Below, piece after piece: positions 49,363 through 58,349 of a DNA stretch of 64,000 nt. Each line of letters starts with the position of its first letter. The first letter of the stretch is position 1. Position numbers and translations under genes: made by a program. The DNA is from Candidatus Peregrinibacteria bacterium. Lineage in GTDB: Bacteria > Patescibacteriota > Gracilibacteria > UBA1369 > LOWO2-01-FULL-3. The notes under the pieces are model-generated. The model made no database searches. It had not been told where the DNA came from and saw only the letters and a program-made list of their open reading frames with translations. The stretch covers positions 1 to 64,000 of the forward strand of contig JABILX010000007.1 of the NCBI GenBank assembly GCA_018654255.1. Direction: 5' to 3'.

Positions 49363-49464
49363 GCCTTGATAGTTCAACGAAACCATAGAGGCTCCCCAAC
49401 CCTACCACTCCAACCTTAAATAAAACTTAAATTTTCCTTAAATCTTTCTGCGGCACCAGGCAAC

Positions 49465-50577
49465 CTACCCCTTCTTCAACTCCGCCTCAACAAACCCAAT
49501 CAAATCCCCATCCAAAACCTTGTCCGGATTATTCTCCTCATAATCAGTCCTGTGATCCTTCACCATTTTATACGGATGCAAAACATAAGATCGAATCTGA
49601 TTTCCCCAGCTCATCTCCGTCTTCCCACCTCGCAATTCCGACAGCTCAGACGCCTGCTCCTTCTCCATCAAATCCGCAAGACGAGCCTTCAAGACTTTCA
49701 TCGCAAAGTCTTTATTCTGATGCTGGCTTCTCTCATTCTGACACGACACGACGATCCCAGTAGGCTCATGTGTGATACGAACAGCTGAATCTGTAGTGTT
49801 GACACTCTGTCCACCATGTCCACTCGCCCGGAACACATCTACACGAATATCCTTCTCGTCGATCACTATATCATCCTCCGACGCTTCCTCCGTCGATGGC
49901 AAAATCTCAACCAAAACAAACGAAGTCTCCCTCGTATTTCCAGAATTAAAAGGCGACAACCGAACCAGCCGATGCACACCATTTTCCCCCTTCAAATATC
50001 CATATGAATAATCCCCCTCGATCATCAAAGTAATGCTCTTCAAGCCAGCTTCATCCCCTCGTGATTGATCCAAAATAGTGACCTTCCACTCATTTTCACC
50101 ATGCTGGTCAGCCTTCTCCACATATCGCGTATACATCCTCGACAACATCTCCGCAAAATCCTGAGCATCAGTTCCCCCAGTTCCCGCATGTATCGACAAG
50201 ATCGCATTCGCACTATCATACTTCCCACCCAAAAACGTCTCCACCTCAAGTCGACTCCACTTCGTTTCCAATTCATCAACCATCTGCTTGAAATCATCTG
50301 CAGCATCCGCATCTTTCTCCGGCGAAATCTCCGGCAACAAACCCATCAGCTCATCGGCCTCTTCAGCAATCCCCTGCCATTTATCAATTTTTTTCTGCAA
50401 ACCACTCGCTTTTTTCGAAACTTCCTGCGCCTTATCCGCATCATTCCAAAACCCCTCGCTCGCTATCTCAGCGTTCAATTTCTCCAACTCAGTACGTACT
50501 TCAGGCAAATTCTGACTCTCCAAACCACGATCTATAAATTTCTTCAAATCCTCTAATTTCGTTTTGTATTCATGCAT
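49465..50577 (-). CDS. prfB: peptide chain release factor 2
   Basis: 370 aa. Terminates translation at UGA and UAA. Catalytic GGQ in ASGHGGQSVNTTDSAVRI; the SPF anticodon-mimic tripeptide of RF2 is in LVRLSPFNSGNTRETSFV; YSYGYLKGENGVHRL and CQNERSQHQNK are standard. The frame is continuous, so the programmed +1 frameshift of many RF2 genes is absent here. Presence of RF2 shows UGA is a stop codon in this organism. Confidence 0.96.
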   Translation of the reverse strand: MHEYKTKLEDLKKFIDRGLESQNLPEVRTELEKLNAEIASEGFWNDADKAQEVSKKASGLQKKIDKWQGIAEEADELMGLLPEISPEKDADAADDFKQMVDELETKWSRLEVETFLGGKYDSANAILSIHAGTGGTDAQDFAEMLSRMYTRYVEKADQHGENEWKVTILDQSRGDEAGLKSITLMIEGDYSYGYLKGENGVHRLVRLSPFNSGNTRETSFVLVEILPSTEEASEDDIVIDEKDIRVDVFRASGHGGQSVNTTDSAVRITHEPTGIVVSCQNERSQHQNKDFAMKVLKARLADLMEKEQASELSELRGGKTEMSWGNQIRSYVLHPYKMVKDHRTDYEENNPDKVLDGDLIGFVEAELKKG

Positions 50578-50670
50578 GTTTTAGTGCGTTAATTTTTTTA
50601 GGTGCCTATCGGGACGAGAACAGAGGCAGTCGCCTAGCAATCTATCAAAATTCTGATATATTTGGAAGGA

Positions 50671-50752
50671 ATAGTTAAGTTCGGACTCAACTATCCCGTA
50701 TACCTAAGTCCGGACTCAACTACCCCATACACCTAAGTCCGAACTCAACTAT
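50671..50752 (+). repeat. 29-bp palindromic tandem repeat upstream of the flippase
   Basis: Three units start at 50676, 50705 and 50734, exactly 29 bases apart; the third is cut by the ATG at 50753. Each unit carries AGTCCGGACT or a one-base variant, itself a perfect palindrome, followed by CAACTA. The first unit lies within a 24-base imperfect palindrome ATAGTT...AACTAT (50671-50694). Looks like an array of operator sites or RNA hairpins controlling the flippase. Confidence 0.7.
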
Positions 50753-52249
50753 ATGTCCACTGCACGCAAAATATTATCAAACACAATCTGGCAGGTTTTC
50801 GGCAGATTCACGATGGCACTTCTTGCCGTCATAACTGTCAAAATCGTCACAAATTATCTCTCAGTAGAAGGATACGGTGAGTATGCTCTTGTATACGAAT
50901 TTCTAGCATTTTTCTCGATCGCAGCAGACATGGGCTTGTTCACAATCGCGGTAAGAGAAATGTCCAAAGACGAAGACCAAATCCCCAAGATCCTAGGCAA
51001 TGTCCTGACCCTCAGAACCATCCTAATAGCAGTGATGATGCTCGCGGGAATGATAACCGTTTTCCTCATCCCACGATACGAAGATACGAGAATTCCACTC
51101 GGAGTCGCAATAGCAACACTCTCAGTTTTCTTCACGATTCTAAACGGCACGGTGACCTCCGTTCTCCAAACAAAGCTCAAGATGCACATCTCCTCGCTCG
51201 CACAGATTTCGAGCAAAGTGATCCAAGTCGCATACATGCTTTACGTCGTATTAGTAGCCTTCCCAAAAGCCGGCGGCGCAGACCCAATCCAAGGTTTCTA
51301 TCACCTCCTCATCGCAGGTGTTATCGGAAACCTAGTGATGCTATTCATCACCCAACACTTCGTCAGCAAGATCGCCCCAATCCGCTACCAATTCGACAAA
51401 CAGCTCTGCAAAAACGTCTTCCTAAAAGCGCTTCCATACGGAATCGCCCTCATACTAAACACAATATATTTCCGTATCGATTCAATCCTAATTTCCCTAA
51501 TCAGAGGCCAGGCCGAAGTAGGAATCTACGCGGTCGCAATGCGCGTATTAGAAGCGTTTGCAATCATCCCGCTCTACTTCATGAACTCCGTCCTCCCCGT
51601 CCTAACAAAATCACTCAAAGAAAAAACCGATCAATATAAAAAAATCATTACATACAGTTTCGACTTCCTCACAGCTCTAGGAATGCCTCTACTTGTTGGC
51701 GCATATGTTCTCGCGTACCCGATTGTATTCATCGTCTCAAGCCCAGAATTCCTGACCCGAACGGACGAAGGATTCTACGGCTCAGACATCGCTCTGAAAA
51801 TTCTAATGTTCGCACTTGTATTCCAATTCCTCAACACTCTTTTTGCATTCATCCTCCTCGCTGTAAACAAACAATCACGCATCCTCTACATCAACGCAGC
51901 CTGCGTACTTTTCAACCTAATAGGAAACATCATTGTTATCCCATATTTTGGCTTCCGCGGAGCCGCAGTCACATCAGTCTTGTCTGAATTCCTCATCTTA
52001 ATCCTCACAGCAGTTGTAGCCCATAGATACCTCAAATACAGCATCAACCTTCTTACAACCTTCAAGATAGTGATCTCGGCCCTCCTCATGGGTGTCGCCG
52101 TCCACTATCTCCAACCAGTCAGCTACGCCCTCCTAGAAAACGCCGGAGTCCTCCTCCTAGTCCCAGTCGGCGCAATCATCTATGGCATTCTGCTGATACT
52201 AACAAAAGCAGTCGACAAAAAAATGCTCCGCCTACTCCTCAAGAAGTAA
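50753..52249 (+). CDS. Wzx/MurJ-superfamily polysaccharide flippase
   Basis: 498 aa, about 14 membrane segments, MOP superfamily (oligosaccharide/polysaccharide export type). N-terminal NTIWQVFGRFTMALLAVITVKIVTNYLSVEGYGEYALVYEFLAFFSIAADMGL is the family hallmark region; the middle has YGIALILNTIYFRIDSILISLIRGQAEVGIYAVAMRVLEAF. Flips lipid-linked glycans across the membrane; fits with the GT4 glycosyltransferase elsewhere in the window. The gene starts at the ATG that ends a tandem repeat array; no Shine-Dalgarno is visible. Its 3' end overlaps the end of the TrmB copy 2 gene by 11 bases. Confidence 0.9.
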   Translation: MSTARKILSNTIWQVFGRFTMALLAVITVKIVTNYLSVEGYGEYALVYEFLAFFSIAADMGLFTIAVREMSKDEDQIPKILGNVLTLRTILIAVMMLAGMITVFLIPRYEDTRIPLGVAIATLSVFFTILNGTVTSVLQTKLKMHISSLAQISSKVIQVAYMLYVVLVAFPKAGGADPIQGFYHLLIAGVIGNLVMLFITQHFVSKIAPIRYQFDKQLCKNVFLKALPYGIALILNTIYFRIDSILISLIRGQAEVGIYAVAMRVLEAFAIIPLYFMNSVLPVLTKSLKEKTDQYKKIITYSFDFLTALGMPLLVGAYVLAYPIVFIVSSPEFLTRTDEGFYGSDIALKILMFALVFQFLNTLFAFILLAVNKQSRILYINAACVLFNLIGNIIVIPYFGFRGAAVTSVLSEFLILILTAVVAHRYLKYSINLLTTFKIVISALLMGVAVHYLQPVSYALLENAGVLLLVPVGAIIYGILLILTKAVDKKMLRLLLKK

Positions 52250-52979
52250 GCATCTTCGCATACTCCCACCCCAGTTCAAAAATTGATCTCTGCGTATCAG
52301 CGATCGCACTATTTTGCAAAACAACTCCGACCCGATCTGCATGCGAAATAATAGCCACTTTGTCGTCGTATACATTGATCTCATTTTTAAAAGGAAACTT
52401 CTTTTTCGAAATTAAACGAACCTCCCGCAGCTCTTCCGTTCCCCTCTTTTGAAACTCGCGCGCCTTTTTATCATCACAAAAAATCCCTCTCAGGGAAATC
52501 TCGCGGGCAACTTTTTTCTTAACATAACTAGGATAGTAATCACTTAAAATAGTTCCAGTAGCCAAGCTCACATCCGCCCAACAAAGAAGCTCAGTGGACG
52601 TCGTCAAAGTATCCTCCATTATCCGAACAATCCCCTTTTCTCCCTCATACAACGTCATTTGCGGTGTCGATTCAAACCTAGAATTTAGTTGCAGTAACTC
52701 AGGCAAAGCCTCCTCCAAAGCAGAGTATTTCTCGTGTTGATCATCGAGCAAAGAATAGGGGCTCAAGGCCCTGAAATACATCGATCCACCTCGCCGAACC
52801 TGGCTAACCAGCCCCCTAGCTTTCAACTGCTCAAGAATCACATATGTAGTAGGTCTCTTGATCCCAGACTTCCGCGACAAAACGCTTGGCAACACTTCGT
52901 TGTATTCCAGAAGAGAGAGGTACAGTCGCGCCTCTTTGTCACTAAGTCCTATATTTGAGAGAGTCTTTGTTAGGTCCAT
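52239..52979 (-). CDS. TrmB-family transcriptional regulator (copy 2)
   Basis: 246 aa. N-terminal TrmB winged helix (NIGLSDKEARLYLSLLEYNEVLPSVLSRKSGIKRPTTYVILEQLKARGLVS), then an effector-like domain with LYEGEKGIVRIMEDTL and DDKVAIISHADRVGVVLQNS. Same layout as copy 1 at 8909, including FELGWEY near the end versus FNLAWLG. The frame is open to a TTG at 53009, but MDLTKTLSNIGLS at 52979 is the family-type start and lies downstream of the promoter. Divergent from 53130 with an inverted repeat over its transcription start. Confidence 0.83.
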   Translation of the reverse strand: MDLTKTLSNIGLSDKEARLYLSLLEYNEVLPSVLSRKSGIKRPTTYVILEQLKARGLVSQVRRGGSMYFRALSPYSLLDDQHEKYSALEEALPELLQLNSRFESTPQMTLYEGEKGIVRIMEDTLTTSTELLCWADVSLATGTILSDYYPSYVKKKVAREISLRGIFCDDKKAREFQKRGTEELREVRLISKKKFPFKNEINVYDDKVAIISHADRVGVVLQNSAIADTQRSIFELGWEYAKMLTS

Positions 52980-52990
52980 TCTAAGGGTGA

Positions 52991-53009
52991 TTGTCAATAA
53001 AACTGACAA
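52991..53009. promoter_or_regulatory. inverted-repeat operator candidate for TrmB copy 2
   Basis: TTGTCA-N7-TGACAA just downstream of the -10 box of the regulator gene. Same position as the 7-bp inverted repeat of copy 1, but different sequence, so each regulator may have its own site. Confidence 0.5.
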
Positions 53010-53010
53010 C

Positions 53011-53039
53011 AGTATAGCACGGAAGTTAACAGATGTAAA
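53011..53039 (-). promoter_or_regulatory. promoter of TrmB copy 2
   Basis: Minus strand: -35 TTTACA (53039-53034), 17-base spacer, -10 TATACT (53016-53011). Confidence 0.7.
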
Positions 53040-53072
53040 TAGGGGAAACCTGATGATTTAAGTCTAGAAGAA

Positions 53073-53100
53073 TTGACTGCTGACAAAAAGGGGTTATAAT
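53073..53100 (+). promoter_or_regulatory. promoter of the gene at 53130
   Basis: -35 TTGACT (53073-53078), 16-base spacer ending AAAAAGGGGT, -10 TATAAT (53095-53100). Shares the AAGGGG element next to the -10 with promoters at 22715 and 25587. Confidence 0.7.
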
Positions 53101-53129
53101 TAAATATAAAATAATTAACAAACCAAATC

Positions 53130-53975
53130 ATGAATGGGATAAACGGCGGTAAGGATTACGTAGAAGGTCCTGGCCTTGAAATTCCAGTAGTGCCAATCAA
53201 ACATGAACCAATTGAAGGCAGTCCAACAGCGGACGAAGAAGTAATAACAAAGGCTACAAAGGAGAAAGTCACTACCGAGCTCCTAAGTCGTCCATTAACT
53301 CAGGAAGAAGTTGATGAACTTTGTGAGACACGTTTGGGACAAATTGAATTATATAAGAGGACGATAGCTTTTATAGGGAAAACAGATCCAAATCAATTAA
53401 AAAGAATGGTGTTCGCATTTCGTGATACATCTATTTTAGATGCTATTAGAGATGGTTTTCATATAGCACTACATGGCGAAATCTGTAAAAACACTACTTT
53501 AAAACTGATTGATCTAGCAAAAATCCAAAAAGCTTGTCTTAAAGAAAAGCCATTCTTAGTTCCAAAATTTGACGACTGCGAATTGCCTAATATCCAAAGA
53601 TTTGTATTCGCAATAGGGATTCCTTTAAGAGCAATGTGTTTTTATTATAACGATCCTGCTATAAGGTACCACCTAGCGATAAGTCCGGAAGACAAAATGA
53701 CAGACACGGAGTTGTTTGAATTTTTAGGCCAACATTACGGGACCCCATTTCTAAAAGAGCCAGCAAAAGAAGACGCAGATGAAGAAGTCTATCTTACAGC
53801 AGGCCATGTCGAAGTGGAGGAATTCAAAGATGAGAATGGAGATACTAAAAGAAAAGGAATCATAACAACAGGAACTGAGGATTTTGGAACATGTCATAAA
53901 ACTATTTTGGATCACTGTGGCCCACAATTAAGAGAGGCATTGAAATTAGATGCAATCGAAATCAAGTACAGATAG
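53130..53975 (+). CDS. hypothetical 281-aa protein
   Basis: No family recognised. Soluble. N-terminal ~55 residues polar (PGLEIPVVPIKHEPIEGSP); a helical centre (VTTELLSRPLTQEEVDELCETRLGQIELYKRTIAFIG; LKRMVFAFRDTSILDAIRDGF; IQRFVFAIGIPLRAMCFYYND); an acidic C-terminal third with strands (VEVEEFKDENGDTKRKGIITTGTEDFGTCHKTILDHCG). Four to five scattered cysteines without a CxxC pattern. Lies between TrmB copy 2 and the second CxxC protein, so it may belong to that module. Confidence 0.6.
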   Translation: MNGINGGKDYVEGPGLEIPVVPIKHEPIEGSPTADEEVITKATKEKVTTELLSRPLTQEEVDELCETRLGQIELYKRTIAFIGKTDPNQLKRMVFAFRDTSILDAIRDGFHIALHGEICKNTTLKLIDLAKIQKACLKEKPFLVPKFDDCELPNIQRFVFAIGIPLRAMCFYYNDPAIRYHLAISPEDKMTDTELFEFLGQHYGTPFLKEPAKEDADEEVYLTAGHVEVEEFKDENGDTKRKGIITTGTEDFGTCHKTILDHCGPQLREALKLDAIEIKYR

Positions 53976-54018
53976 AAAACACTAATATGTTATATTACAA
54001 CCACCTAACCTTGCCCAC

Positions 54019-55671
54019 ATGACCCCTCAAACTAAAAACTGCAAAAACTGCCAAAGTCCCTTCGCAGTCGAAGAAGATGACGTAAAGTTCTACGAAAAAA
54101 TGCAAGTCCCAGCCCCAACTCACTGCTGGAACTGCAGGCAAGCTCGTAGACTCGCAGTCCGAAACGACACGACCCTATATCAAAGAAAATGTGACGCAAC
54201 AAAAGAAGACATGATTTCCATGTATGCCCCTGACTCAGAGTACACCGTGTACGAGCAAGAATATTGGTGGTCAGACAAATGGAATGCAAAAGACTATGCA
54301 AAAGACTACGACCCTGCCAAATCTTTCTTCGAACAATTCGACGCACTCAAAAAAGAAGTCCCACGTAACTCCTTGATCTCAATCGCTGGCGAAAACAGCC
54401 ACTTCGCAAATTACGCATTAAGAAACAAAAATTGCTACCTGATACACACGGCGGACCACAACGAAGACAGCTTCTACTTGAGACCAGCCGACAGAAACTT
54501 CAGATGTTGTGACTGCGCATACACATACGATTCAACTCAATGCTACGAATGCACAGATTGCCACGGTTGCACGCGATGCAAACACAGCCAAAAAATTCAA
54601 AACGCATCAGAACTTCTCTTCTGCTACAACACGAAGTCCTGCCACGACTGCATCTTCTGTGCGAACATAAGCAACAAACAATACTGGATTTTCAACAAAC
54701 AACACACACAAGAACAATACGAAAAATTCAAGAAAGAACTCGCCCTCGACACAACAACCGGAATAAAAGAAGCAACAAAAAAATACCAAGAATTTCTCAA
54801 AACCCAACCAAGAAAACATCTCGAGACCTTGAAATGCGAAGACTCAATCGGTGACTACTTGAAGAGCTGCAAAAACGCAAAATACTGCTTCGACTGCTAC
54901 GACCTCCACGACGTAAAATACGGCTGCAACATATTCAAAGTAAAAGACTCGTACGACTGGAACTTCATCGGCAACGGCGAACTTTGCTATGAAATGAGCA
55001 GCTCCGCTCACGAACTTTTCAATTGCAGATTTTCATCAAACTGCTGGGACGGAAACAAAGACATCACATATTGCGATTTCTGCCTTGGATGTGACAACTG
55101 CTTCGGATGCATAGGTATGCGAAAAGCAAAATACTGCATCCTCAACAAACAATATGAGCAAGAAGAATACGAAAAACTCACAACCCAAATCATCGAAAAA
55201 ATGACTCAAGACGGAGAATGGGGTGAATTCCCTCCAATCTCAATCTCCCCTTTCGCATACAACGAAACAGTCGCTCAAGAATACTTCCCACTCACAAAAG
55301 AACAAGCCACAGAAAAAGGATACAAATGGAAGGACAAAGAAGAAAAAGACTACCAACCACAATCGAAAGAAACGCCAGACGCAATCAAAGACATTCCAGC
55401 AAACTTCACCGAAGAACTTCTTGCCTGCGAAGCATGTGGCAAAAACTTCAAGCTCGTAGAGCAAGAATTAAAATACTACAAAGAGTTTGGAATCCCAGTC
55501 CCTCATAACTGTTTCAACTGCAGACACGCCGCTAGAGAAGCCCTCAGAAACAAAAGAATCATCTATCAAAAAGAATGCGATAAGTGCAAAGCAAAAACCC
55601 AGACTTCATACACGCCAGAATCAGAAGCCCCAGTCTACTGCGAAAAGTGTTATCTCGAGGTTCTCGACTAG
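54019..55671 (+). CDS. CxxC-rich zinc-ribbon protein 2 (zf-trcl-like)
   Basis: 550 aa. N-terminal zinc ribbon CKNCQSPFAVEEDDVKFYE...CWNCRQARRLAVRND; a middle with many CxxC units (CCDCAYTYDSTQCYECTDCHGC, CHDCIFCANIS, CFDCYDLHD, CDFCLGCDNCFGCIGMRK); a complete second ribbon CEACGKNFKLVEQELKYYK...CFNCRHAAREALRNKR and a final CDKCKAKTQ...CEKCYLEVLD. Paralogue of the 9794 gene, sharing YEQEYWWSDKWNAKDYAKDYDPAK-type and ILNKQYEQEEYEK segments; unlike that copy, its C-terminal ribbon keeps all four cysteines. TATATT at 53991-53996 gives a ~16-base leader. No Shine-Dalgarno. Role unknown. Confidence 0.87.
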   Translation: MTPQTKNCKNCQSPFAVEEDDVKFYEKMQVPAPTHCWNCRQARRLAVRNDTTLYQRKCDATKEDMISMYAPDSEYTVYEQEYWWSDKWNAKDYAKDYDPAKSFFEQFDALKKEVPRNSLISIAGENSHFANYALRNKNCYLIHTADHNEDSFYLRPADRNFRCCDCAYTYDSTQCYECTDCHGCTRCKHSQKIQNASELLFCYNTKSCHDCIFCANISNKQYWIFNKQHTQEQYEKFKKELALDTTTGIKEATKKYQEFLKTQPRKHLETLKCEDSIGDYLKSCKNAKYCFDCYDLHDVKYGCNIFKVKDSYDWNFIGNGELCYEMSSSAHELFNCRFSSNCWDGNKDITYCDFCLGCDNCFGCIGMRKAKYCILNKQYEQEEYEKLTTQIIEKMTQDGEWGEFPPISISPFAYNETVAQEYFPLTKEQATEKGYKWKDKEEKDYQPQSKETPDAIKDIPANFTEELLACEACGKNFKLVEQELKYYKEFGIPVPHNCFNCRHAAREALRNKRIIYQKECDKCKAKTQTSYTPESEAPVYCEKCYLEVLD

Positions 55672-55679
55672 CAAATGAC

Positions 55680-56435
55680 CTATTCAACAGGATTAACACT
55701 TGGACCTTTTTTTGCGTCTGCATCAGAATCTAAATAAGACTCCAGCTCCAAGATAAAAGCATCATAATCATCAATATAGCCTTTGTGAACAAGTAGCCCG
55801 TCATCCCCGTATTCAGGGTCCCATCCCTTGTCATTTCCTCCAAGCATCAAGTCAGTATAATCATGCTTGGACAAACCATGCTTTTCTCTAAGTTTTTCGG
55901 CATACAAAGAGTAGAGCCAAGTAAAGCTTAATTCATCATCTTCAGCAGCTTTTATTTCAGAATATTCTTGAGCCAAAGAAAATTCCATGTAAATTTTTCT
56001 TAGGTAATCATCCCCATACCTTGAAAAAAGAAATCCATCTTCTCCTTCAGTAGGATCTTCATCAGGCACCAAGTCTTCAACGCCGCCAAATTTATCAATA
56101 AGGACCATCTTAGTTACTTCAGAACGCAAAAACTCCAAACCAAGCGAAATAACAAGGACAGCAACAAGCAAAACCACAATCTGTACAGCAGTAGCCTTAA
56201 ATTGTTTCCAAACCATAAAAGACATCAAAGCAAGAAATACAGCAGCGCCAACCCAAAGATTAACTTCAGCAGCAAAACCCGCAAGTAGGCCAGCAATAAA
56301 AATCATCCAAACACAATTTTTGAATTTGAACATAGGGGATTCAATCTTCAAAAGTTTTCCAATCCCATACATAGCCAAAGGGATCAAGATCAAAATCTCC
56401 AACAAAGGGAGGATTTGCAAGAATTTTAAAAGCAT
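55680..56435 (-). CDS. hypothetical membrane protein with acidic soluble tail
   Basis: 251 aa. Four hydrophobic segments in the first ~110 residues (LPLLEILILIPLAMYGIGKLL; WMIFIAGLLAGFAAEV; LWVGAAVFLALMSFMVW; VQIVVLLVAVLVISLGLEFL), then ~140 acidic soluble residues with many Asp/Glu/Tyr (GFLFSRYGDDYLRKIYMEFSLAQEYSEIKAAEDDELSF; GGNDKGWDPEYGDDGLL). No family recognised. Third gene of the murD unit, 42 bases after the gene at 56478. Confidence 0.65.
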   Translation of the reverse strand: MLLKFLQILPLLEILILIPLAMYGIGKLLKIESPMFKFKNCVWMIFIAGLLAGFAAEVNLWVGAAVFLALMSFMVWKQFKATAVQIVVLLVAVLVISLGLEFLRSEVTKMVLIDKFGGVEDLVPDEDPTEGEDGFLFSRYGDDYLRKIYMEFSLAQEYSEIKAAEDDELSFTWLYSLYAEKLREKHGLSKHDYTDLMLGGNDKGWDPEYGDDGLLVHKGYIDDYDAFILELESYLDSDADAKKGPSVNPVE

Positions 56436-56477
56436 AGAATATGATTAAAGATATTTATAACTTTTTCACTAACTTAT

Positions 56478-56846
56478 TCAACCATTCCACATTAAATAAA
56501 CAAAAAACATCAAAATCTGATACGCAACAAACGGAATCCAAGAAGCTAAAAATCCAGCAAGGATAATTTTATGAGATATTTTTCTGTAGAAAAGAGAAAG
56601 TAAAACAGGGCTTGCAACAGAATAGATCAAAGAATAAATAGCCATATCAAGCGTGCTAGCGAATCCATCTTGATTGAAATACATCAAAAAACTTCCAACA
56701 ATCCCAAATGTCAAAAAATGATACAAAAAACGAGCCTTTTCATAATTTAAAAAGAACAAAACCAAAAGCGACAACCCGCCAAATATACCGCCAAAAATTA
56801 GCAGGTAAGCATAAAGATAATGTAGCAAGAAATCAGCAACATTCAT
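56478..56846 (-). CDS. hypothetical four-pass membrane protein
   Basis: 122 aa, four membrane segments covering nearly the whole chain (AYLLIFGGIFGGLSLLVLFF; FLTFGIVGSFLMYF; AIYSLIYSVASPVLLSLFY; IILAGFLASWIPFVAYQILMFFV). No family recognised. Its ATG overlaps the murD stop by 4 bases, so it is translated with murD. Confidence 0.65.
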   Translation of the reverse strand: MNVADFLLHYLYAYLLIFGGIFGGLSLLVLFFLNYEKARFLYHFLTFGIVGSFLMYFNQDGFASTLDMAIYSLIYSVASPVLLSLFYRKISHKIILAGFLASWIPFVAYQILMFFVYLMWNG

Positions 56847-58240
56847 TCTAGCAATTTAGCAAACTTCTCTCCCCTCTCCTTGTAATTCTCAAACTGATCA
56901 AAACTCGCAGCCGCAGGAGACATAACAACAATCCCTCCCCTCTTTGACATCTTTAAAGCAGCTTCAACAGAGCTTTTCAAATCCTTTCTCTCGATGATTT
57001 TAGTAGGAGTAGCCTCCAGGCCATCTTTCGATCCAGCACGCCCGAGTCGATCACGAGCCTTGTCCAAAGCCTTGAGCATCTTCTTCGCCGTATCTCCCAT
57101 CAAAACAACTGACTCAAGCGACGCACGCGTCAAAATTTTCATAGCCCACTTGTCATACGAAAGCCCCTTGTCATACCCACCAGCAATCAAACAAGTAGGC
57201 TTATCAAAAGAATCAACAGCAGCCATACTCGTAAAAGGATTGGTCGAAAAAGAATCATTATAAAACGAAACCCCCTTAACTTTCTTCACGAATTCAATTC
57301 TGTGCGGCAACCCTTTAAATCGTTTAATCGCCTTTTTGATTAAGCGAGCCGGAACTTCAAACTCACGCCCAACAACCACAGCAGGACAAACATTCTCCAG
57401 ATTATGCGAACCGATCAAAGCGATATCTTTCACCAAACAAACTTTTGATGTCTTTCCACCCACGGCATACATGATCTTCCCACTATCTACAAAACACCCA
57501 TCCGCAAGTTTCTCTCCCTTCGGACTCACAAAAGACAACGCGCCTTTTACCAAAGGCTTATAATATTTCACATATTCATAATCTTTATTCAATATAGCCA
57601 AATCATTCTTATCTTGATGAGACAAAATCAACTCCTTCGCTCTCATATATTCATTAACATCCGGATAATAATCCAGATGATCCATTGTTGTATTCAGCAA
57701 AACAGCAACCGCAGGACTCTTCTTCAGATCTCCTAATTGGAAACAAGATAGTTCCAAGACCACAACATCGTCGCCTTCCAAATCACCCAAAAATTCAATC
57801 GGAGGATTTCCAATGTTTCCACCCAAATAAACTTTCCGAGCTTTCTTCCCGCGACCAAACCCAGCCTTCAAGATCTCATAAATCAAAGTCGAAGTAGTCC
57901 CCTTCCCCTTAGTCCCAGTAACACCAACGACGGTACACGGACAGTGATCAAGAAAAAACTGAGTCGGAGAAGTAACTTCCTTCCCCATAGTACGAGCCAT
58001 AGCAATCTCGGGATGATGATGAGGAACCCCAGGGCTTCGGAAAATCACATCAAATTCCTCAAGCCCATTCAAATAATGTTCCCCAAGTCGAACAGAAACT
58101 CCCTTTGGCATCTTATCTTTAAGCCGAACCTGCTTATCACAAACAGTCACATCGACATACCCGTTATCAACCAAATACTTCAGCATCGCCTGCCCCTCAA
58201 CACCAAAACCTATGACTGCAATTTTGCTTCTTTGATCCAT
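56843..58240 (-). CDS. murD: UDP-N-acetylmuramoylalanine-D-glutamate ligase
   Basis: 465 aa. MurD adds D-Glu to UDP-MurNAc-L-Ala in cytoplasmic peptidoglycan synthesis. N-terminal Rossmann-like KIAVIGFGVEGQAMLKYL, then FRSPGVPHHHPEI, ATP-binding VGVTGTKGKGTTSTLIYEIL, LELSCFQL, NTTMDHLDYY, SHNLENVCPA, LPHRIEFV...FYNDSFSTNP, and MSPAAASFDQF. The GTKGKGTT P-loop, the DHLD Mg ligand region and the NDS motif are intact. The frame is open 216 bases further up but hydrophobic nonsense; start at MDQRSKIAVIGFG. Heads a three-gene unit. Confidence 0.94.
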   Translation of the reverse strand: MDQRSKIAVIGFGVEGQAMLKYLVDNGYVDVTVCDKQVRLKDKMPKGVSVRLGEHYLNGLEEFDVIFRSPGVPHHHPEIAMARTMGKEVTSPTQFFLDHCPCTVVGVTGTKGKGTTSTLIYEILKAGFGRGKKARKVYLGGNIGNPPIEFLGDLEGDDVVVLELSCFQLGDLKKSPAVAVLLNTTMDHLDYYPDVNEYMRAKELILSHQDKNDLAILNKDYEYVKYYKPLVKGALSFVSPKGEKLADGCFVDSGKIMYAVGGKTSKVCLVKDIALIGSHNLENVCPAVVVGREFEVPARLIKKAIKRFKGLPHRIEFVKKVKGVSFYNDSFSTNPFTSMAAVDSFDKPTCLIAGGYDKGLSYDKWAMKILTRASLESVVLMGDTAKKMLKALDKARDRLGRAGSKDGLEATPTKIIERKDLKSSVEAALKMSKRGGIVVMSPAAASFDQFENYKERGEKFAKLLE

Positions 58241-58349
58241 ACATATATTTATAACAAGAAAAATCTTTTTAGTCGAGTTTGAAATTATTCCCATAATATG
58301 ATACAATGATATAAAGTACGATAATAAAATAGATGAATAACAGGAAAAA

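Noticed and set aside
49465-50577. Programmed +1 frameshift in prfB
   Set aside because: The frame is continuous over 370 aa from a good start; no internal CUU-UGA site interrupts it.
50671-50755. Possible CRISPR array (regular 29-base period)
   Set aside because: The period has no unique spacers: repeat units are directly adjacent and nearly identical, and there are only three, ending in a start codon. No cas gene is present.
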